From positions 1 to 8,484 of the forward strand of contig JAMDCN010000160.1 in assembly GCA_023489025.1 (NCBI GenBank): a DNA stretch of 8,484 nucleotides, read 5' to 3'. The stretch comes from Deltaproteobacteria bacterium (GTDB taxonomy: Bacteria > Desulfobacterota_E > Deferrimicrobia > Deferrimicrobiales > Deferrimicrobiaceae). Below the pieces are notes generated by a model. It did no database searches. It was not told where the DNA came from and saw nothing but the letters and a program-made list of their open reading frames with translations. Shown here one piece after another: positions 6,341 through 8,484 of the stretch (its first letter is position 1; each line of letters begins with the position of its first letter). Position numbers and translations under genes: made by a program.

Positions 6341-6357
6341 TCCGGATCCGCCCCCCG

Positions 6358-7155
6358 CTACGACATGCTCCTTCCGTAATAGTAGTCAACGATATCCCGT
6401 TTCGAGATCATGGAGACGATTTCATCCGGACGTTCATCGTGCACTACCGGCAGCTCGTCCACGTTGATCGCCGCCATCTTGTCCAGCGCCTGCTGGAGGG
6501 TGTCGTTCCAGCGCACGCGGACGACGTTGGGGGTGGCGACGTCGTGCGCCACGGTCACCTGTTCGATCGTCTCCTCGAAGAGAACGGCCCGGATGTCGTT
6601 GATCGACACGATCCCGGTCATCCGCCCCCCCCGGTCGACCACCGGGAAATGGGACATCCCCGAGCGCGTCACCATCCTCACCAGGTCGCCGAACGGGGTG
6701 TTCTCCGGGATGCAGGTGATCGGTTGGTCCCGGACCGCCTCGTGCACACGGATCTTCTCGAGCATCCCCCGGGCGAACTCGGTGAGGTGCGCGGGCGACG
6801 CGATCCGGCTGATCTGCTGTTTCTCGTACAGGCTCGTGTTGCGCAGCAGCAGGTACGAGGTGGAGGAAACGAGCATCAACGGGACCAGCAGGGTGTAGCT
6901 CGCGCTCATCTCGCACGCCATGATGACGGCGGAGATCGGGGTCTTGGCGACCCCTGCGAAGAAGCCGCCGATCCCCACGAGGACGAACGAGCCGGGGTTC
7001 ACGACCCATCCGGGGGCAAGCTGGTGCCCGAGGAATCCGAACGCCCCGCCGAGCATCGCGCCGATGAAGACCGAGGGACCGAACACGCCGCCGCTGCCGC
7101 CCGATCCGATGGTGCAGGAGGTTCCGAGGATCTTCAGGAAGACGAGGAGGAGCAT
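6358..7155 (-). CDS. ClC channel C-terminal half with two CBS domains (open segment of the broken gene)
   Basis: A 265-residue open segment from ATG 7153-7155, in the same frame as the fragment before it and separated from it by TGA TCG ACG. It starts in a membrane helix (MLLLVFLKILGTSCTIG), then has GSGGSGGVFGPS, the GxFxP chloride-site motif, further helices, and two CBS repeats (about residues 140-195 and 205-260) of the kind that bind adenine nucleotides. No ribosome site lies before the ATG. It could be produced as a separate protein only by reinitiation or stop readthrough. Confidence 0.5.
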   Translation of the reverse strand: MLLLVFLKILGTSCTIGSGGSGGVFGPSVFIGAMLGGAFGFLGHQLAPGWVVNPGSFVLVGIGGFFAGVAKTPISAVIMACEMSASYTLLVPLMLVSSTSYLLLRNTSLYEKQQISRIASPAHLTEFARGMLEKIRVHEAVRDQPITCIPENTPFGDLVRMVTRSGMSHFPVVDRGGRMTGIVSINDIRAVLFEETIEQVTVAHDVATPNVVRVRWNDTLQQALDKMAAINVDELPVVHDERPDEIVSMISKRDIVDYYYGRSMS

Positions 7156-7177
7156 CGTCGATCACGGCGTACGCCGT
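7155..7177 (-). repeat. 23-bp inverted repeat, arm at the clc stop codon
   Basis: The minus strand of 7155-7177 is identical to the plus strand of 7460-7482 (23 of 23). It contains the 12-bp palindrome CGGCGTACGCCG (7165-7176) and the premature TGA. The other arm codes normally for SSITAYA in the same gene, so this arm appears to be the copied one. Confidence 0.85.
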
Positions 7178-7998
7178 TCGAGGGCCATCTGCACCCAGCC
7201 GTAGCCGCCGTCCGTGATCTGCGGAAACGCATACGCGATCGTCCCCAGCATGAAGCCCCCCGCCGCCGGCTTCAGCATCTTGTAGATCCGCAACGGCTCG
7301 AAAAATCGGTCCCGGGACCCGTAGAAGGTCCGGACGTAGAGGAACCCCGCCATTGCGCAGACGACGCCGAAGAGGGCGTAGGGAAGCAGCTCGCCGGGGA
7401 GGGAGAAGGCGACCGGGCCGGGGAAGAAGAGCGCCCCTCCCTTGTAGATCTGGCTGTAGACGGCGTACGCCGTGATCGACGAGACGATGCAGGGGAGGAT
7501 CGCCTCGTACTCGAATTCCGTCTCCCGGTACAGCACCTCGGGGGCGAAGAGGGCCGCCCCAAGCGGCGCCTGGAAGATCGCGCCGATCCCCCCCGCCGCC
7601 CCGGCCAGCACGAGGATCCGGCGCTCCCGGGCTTTCAGTTTCAGCAGGGAGGCGAAGACCGATCCGAATCCCGATCCGATCTGGGCGATCGGCCCTTCCT
7701 TTCCCGCCGATCCCCCGGTGCCGATCGTAAGAGCTGACGCGATGATCTTCACGAACGGCACACGTTTTCTTATCTTCCCTCCCCGGAGGTGGAACGCTTC
7801 GATCATGGCGTCCGTCCCGTGCCCCTCCGCCTCCGGGGCGACGAAATAGACGATCACCCCGGAGACGAGTCCTCCGAGGGCGGGGATGATGAAAAACCAG
7901 GGGGATCGGACCGGGGCGAGCGTAAAAAGCGACGCGGCGGGAGATCCCGCCCGCGGCTCCGCATACCCGGTGAATGATTCCAGTACGTAGTGCAGCAT
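7162..7998 (-). CDS. ClC channel, membrane-core fragment (open segment of the broken gene)
   Basis: A 278-residue open segment from ATG 7996-7998 to the premature TGA at 7162-7164. It carries the selectivity-filter signatures GHGTD and TGGSAGKEGPIAQIGSG (GKEGP motif) plus several membrane helices. It lacks the first helix (other frame) and the GSGGSGGVFGPS segment and CBS domains (after the stop). No ribosome site precedes its ATG. On its own it cannot form the two-half ClC fold, so it is listed only because it reads open; functionally it belongs to the pseudogene at 6358-8138. Confidence 0.5.
   Translation of the reverse strand: MLHYVLESFTGYAEPRAGSPAASLFTLAPVRSPWFFIIPALGGLVSGVIVYFVAPEAEGHGTDAMIEAFHLRGGKIRKRVPFVKIIASALTIGTGGSAGKEGPIAQIGSGFGSVFASLLKLKARERRILVLAGAAGGIGAIFQAPLGAALFAPEVLYRETEFEYEAILPCIVSSITAYAVYSQIYKGGALFFPGPVAFSLPGELLPYALFGVVCAMAGFLYVRTFYGSRDRFFEPLRIYKMLKPAAGGFMLGTIAYAFPQITDGGYGWVQMALERRTP
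7460..7482 (+). repeat. 23-bp inverted repeat, arm inside intact clc coding sequence
   Basis: Partner of 7155-7177, with 282 bp between the arms. On the clc coding (minus) strand this arm encodes SSITAYA within a plausible membrane helix, so it is probably the source sequence. Confidence 0.85.
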
Positions 7999-8144
7999 CC
8001 ACCCGGGGAGCCGACCAGGATCGCCCAGAGGCCCGCGACGATCCCGATGCCGATCGAAAGGAGCATGAGACGGAACTGCGAAGGGAGCCGGGACAACTCC
8101 CCCGAAAGCCGATCCCGAAGGTGTTCGATGATTTTCACTTTGTT

Positions 8145-8170
8145 ATCATACAAATAATTTGTGTTAACAT
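8145..8170 (+). promoter_or_regulatory. shared operator-like motif, copy 3 (clc-marR divergent promoter)
   Basis: The core ACAAAT-A-ATTTGT (8150-8162) is a perfect 13-bp palindrome, followed by GTT as in the other two copies. It ends 45 nt before the marR ATG. TATCAT (8144-8149) next to it is a possible -10 for marR, although no good -35 accompanies it. A palindrome of this size between a MarR-family gene and a divergent gene is the classic place for a MarR operator. Confidence 0.7.
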
Positions 8171-8173
8171 CAA
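8145..8173 (-). promoter_or_regulatory. clc promoter
   Basis: The minus strand has -35 TTGATG (8168-8173), a 17-nt spacer and -10 TATGAT (8145-8150), a good sigma70 match. The palindromic operator core fills most of the spacer. A start point near 8138 coincides with the GTG proposed for ClC, so the message may be leaderless; no ribosome site is visible. Confidence 0.55.
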
Positions 8174-8206
8174 AAGAACAATCACGCGAAGAGGAGATTC
8201 ACCCGC

Positions 8207-8484
8207 ATGATGGAGATGCCGCCCACCAGGAGGGATCGCGAGATCGCAGGCGTCCTGGACAACCTGCGGCGCGTGTTCAGGGTGGTTCATAGATACTCCA
8301 AGCGCGCGGAAAAGGTCGGCGGGCTGACCGGGCCCCAATTGTGGGCGATGAAGGTACTGGCGGAATCCGCTCCCCTCCGGGTGACCGACCTCGCCCGGCG
8401 CATGTATCTTCATCCGTCCACGGTGGTCGGGATCCTCCACCGGCTGGAACAGCAGGACATGGTGACGCGGACCCGGTCCGAGAA
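8207..8484 (+). CDS. MarR-family transcriptional regulator, 3' end beyond window
   Basis: The first 92 codons of a winged-helix regulator. MarR proteins bind palindromic operators as dimers and usually release DNA on binding a small ligand or on oxidation. Visible: an N-terminal dimerisation helix (REIAGVLDNLRRVFRVVHRYS, about 11-31), GLTGPQLWAMKVLAE (39-53), and the helix-turn-helix LRVTDLARRMYLHPSTVVGILHRLEQQDMVTR (57-88), a good match to the family recognition-helix pattern. The start is ATG 8207 (ATG 8210 is an alternative), after GAGGAG at 8191-8196 by about 10 nt. It is divergent from clc and follows operator copy 3, so autoregulation is likely. Its ligand cannot be told from the sequence. 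Confidence 0.9.
   Translation, partial: MMEMPPTRRDREIAGVLDNLRRVFRVVHRYSKRAEKVGGLTGPQLWAMKVLAESAPLRVTDLARRMYLHPSTVVGILHRLEQQDMVTRTRSE

Larger units (their letters stand above)
6358..8138 (-). pseudogene. ClC chloride channel/transporter with CBS domains, broken by a frameshift and a stop
   Basis: Three open segments together encode one ClC protein. The N terminus reads from GTG 8136-8138 (VKIIEHLRDRLSG..., then the first membrane helix LLSIGIGIVAGLWAILVG). The frame shifts near 8001-8010, in a GGGG/CCCC-type run where one extra G would restore it. The middle part runs to an in-frame TGA at 7162-7164. The third part continues in the same frame to TAG 6358-6360. ClC signatures are split between the parts: GHGTD and GKEGPIAQIG in the middle part, GSGGSGGVFGPS in the third. 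The third part ends in two CBS repeats. Two independent lesions favour a real pseudogene over a single sequencing error, although a read or assembly problem remains possible. The gene is divergent from marR, with a shared operator between. Confidence 0.8.

Noticed and set aside
7162..7164. Programmed recoding (for example selenocysteine) at the clc TGA
   Set aside because: ClC proteins have no known recoded residue here, the codon lies in a copied inverted repeat, and a separate frameshift already breaks the gene.
6280..7737. Long plus-strand open frame opposite clc
   Set aside because: Antisense to unmistakable ClC and CBS sequence; repetitive Arg/Asp/His composition and no domain.

Overview
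The window is GC-rich bacterial DNA with third codon positions dominated by G and C. It looks like a Gram-negative bacterium, possibly of the old deltaproteobacterial group. That placement is a guess from gene style, because no decisive taxonomic marker is present.

Layout: (1) 1-1372, minus strand: the 5' 404 codons of dnaX (clamp-loader gamma/tau; its 3' end lies outside the window), preceded by a clear gene for bacterial SRP RNA (4.5S RNA, ffs). A 26-bp-periodic repeat built around CCATGG occurs twice. One copy lies inside the dnaX reading frame, at the start of the tau linker. The other lies between the SRP RNA and its likely promoter. (2) 1680-2825, plus strand: an exported serine hydrolase of the class A beta-lactamase/PBP fold with a SPOR-like N-terminal region. 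(3) 2905-4652, minus strand: a vapBC toxin-antitoxin pair followed closely by an ATPase of the AAA_14/DUF4143 type. (4) 4748-4969, minus strand: the stub of an M23 metallopeptidase gene. (5) 5209-6261, plus strand: an MscS-family mechanosensitive channel. (6) 6358-8138, minus strand: a ClC chloride channel/transporter gene with C-terminal CBS domains, broken by a frameshift and an in-frame stop. (7) 8207-end, plus strand: the start of a MarR-family regulator, divergent from clc.

The feature that best ties the region together is an AT-rich 26-bp sequence with a palindromic ACAAAT-n-ATTTGT core followed by GTT. It occurs three times, always in the same orientation relative to a downstream plus-strand gene: before the serine hydrolase (1621-1646), before mscS (5075-5100), and between clc and marR (8145-8170). 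The third copy sits between well-placed -35 and -10 elements of the clc promoter. The simplest reading is a local regulon in which the MarR protein controls its own gene, two ion channels and a cell-wall-type hydrolase. This is an inference from sequence, not a demonstrated regulon.

The region also shows decay: a truncated M23 gene, and a clc gene with two lesions. One lesion coincides with a 23-bp exact inverted copy of a segment about 300 bp away in the same gene, suggesting a template-switch mutation.
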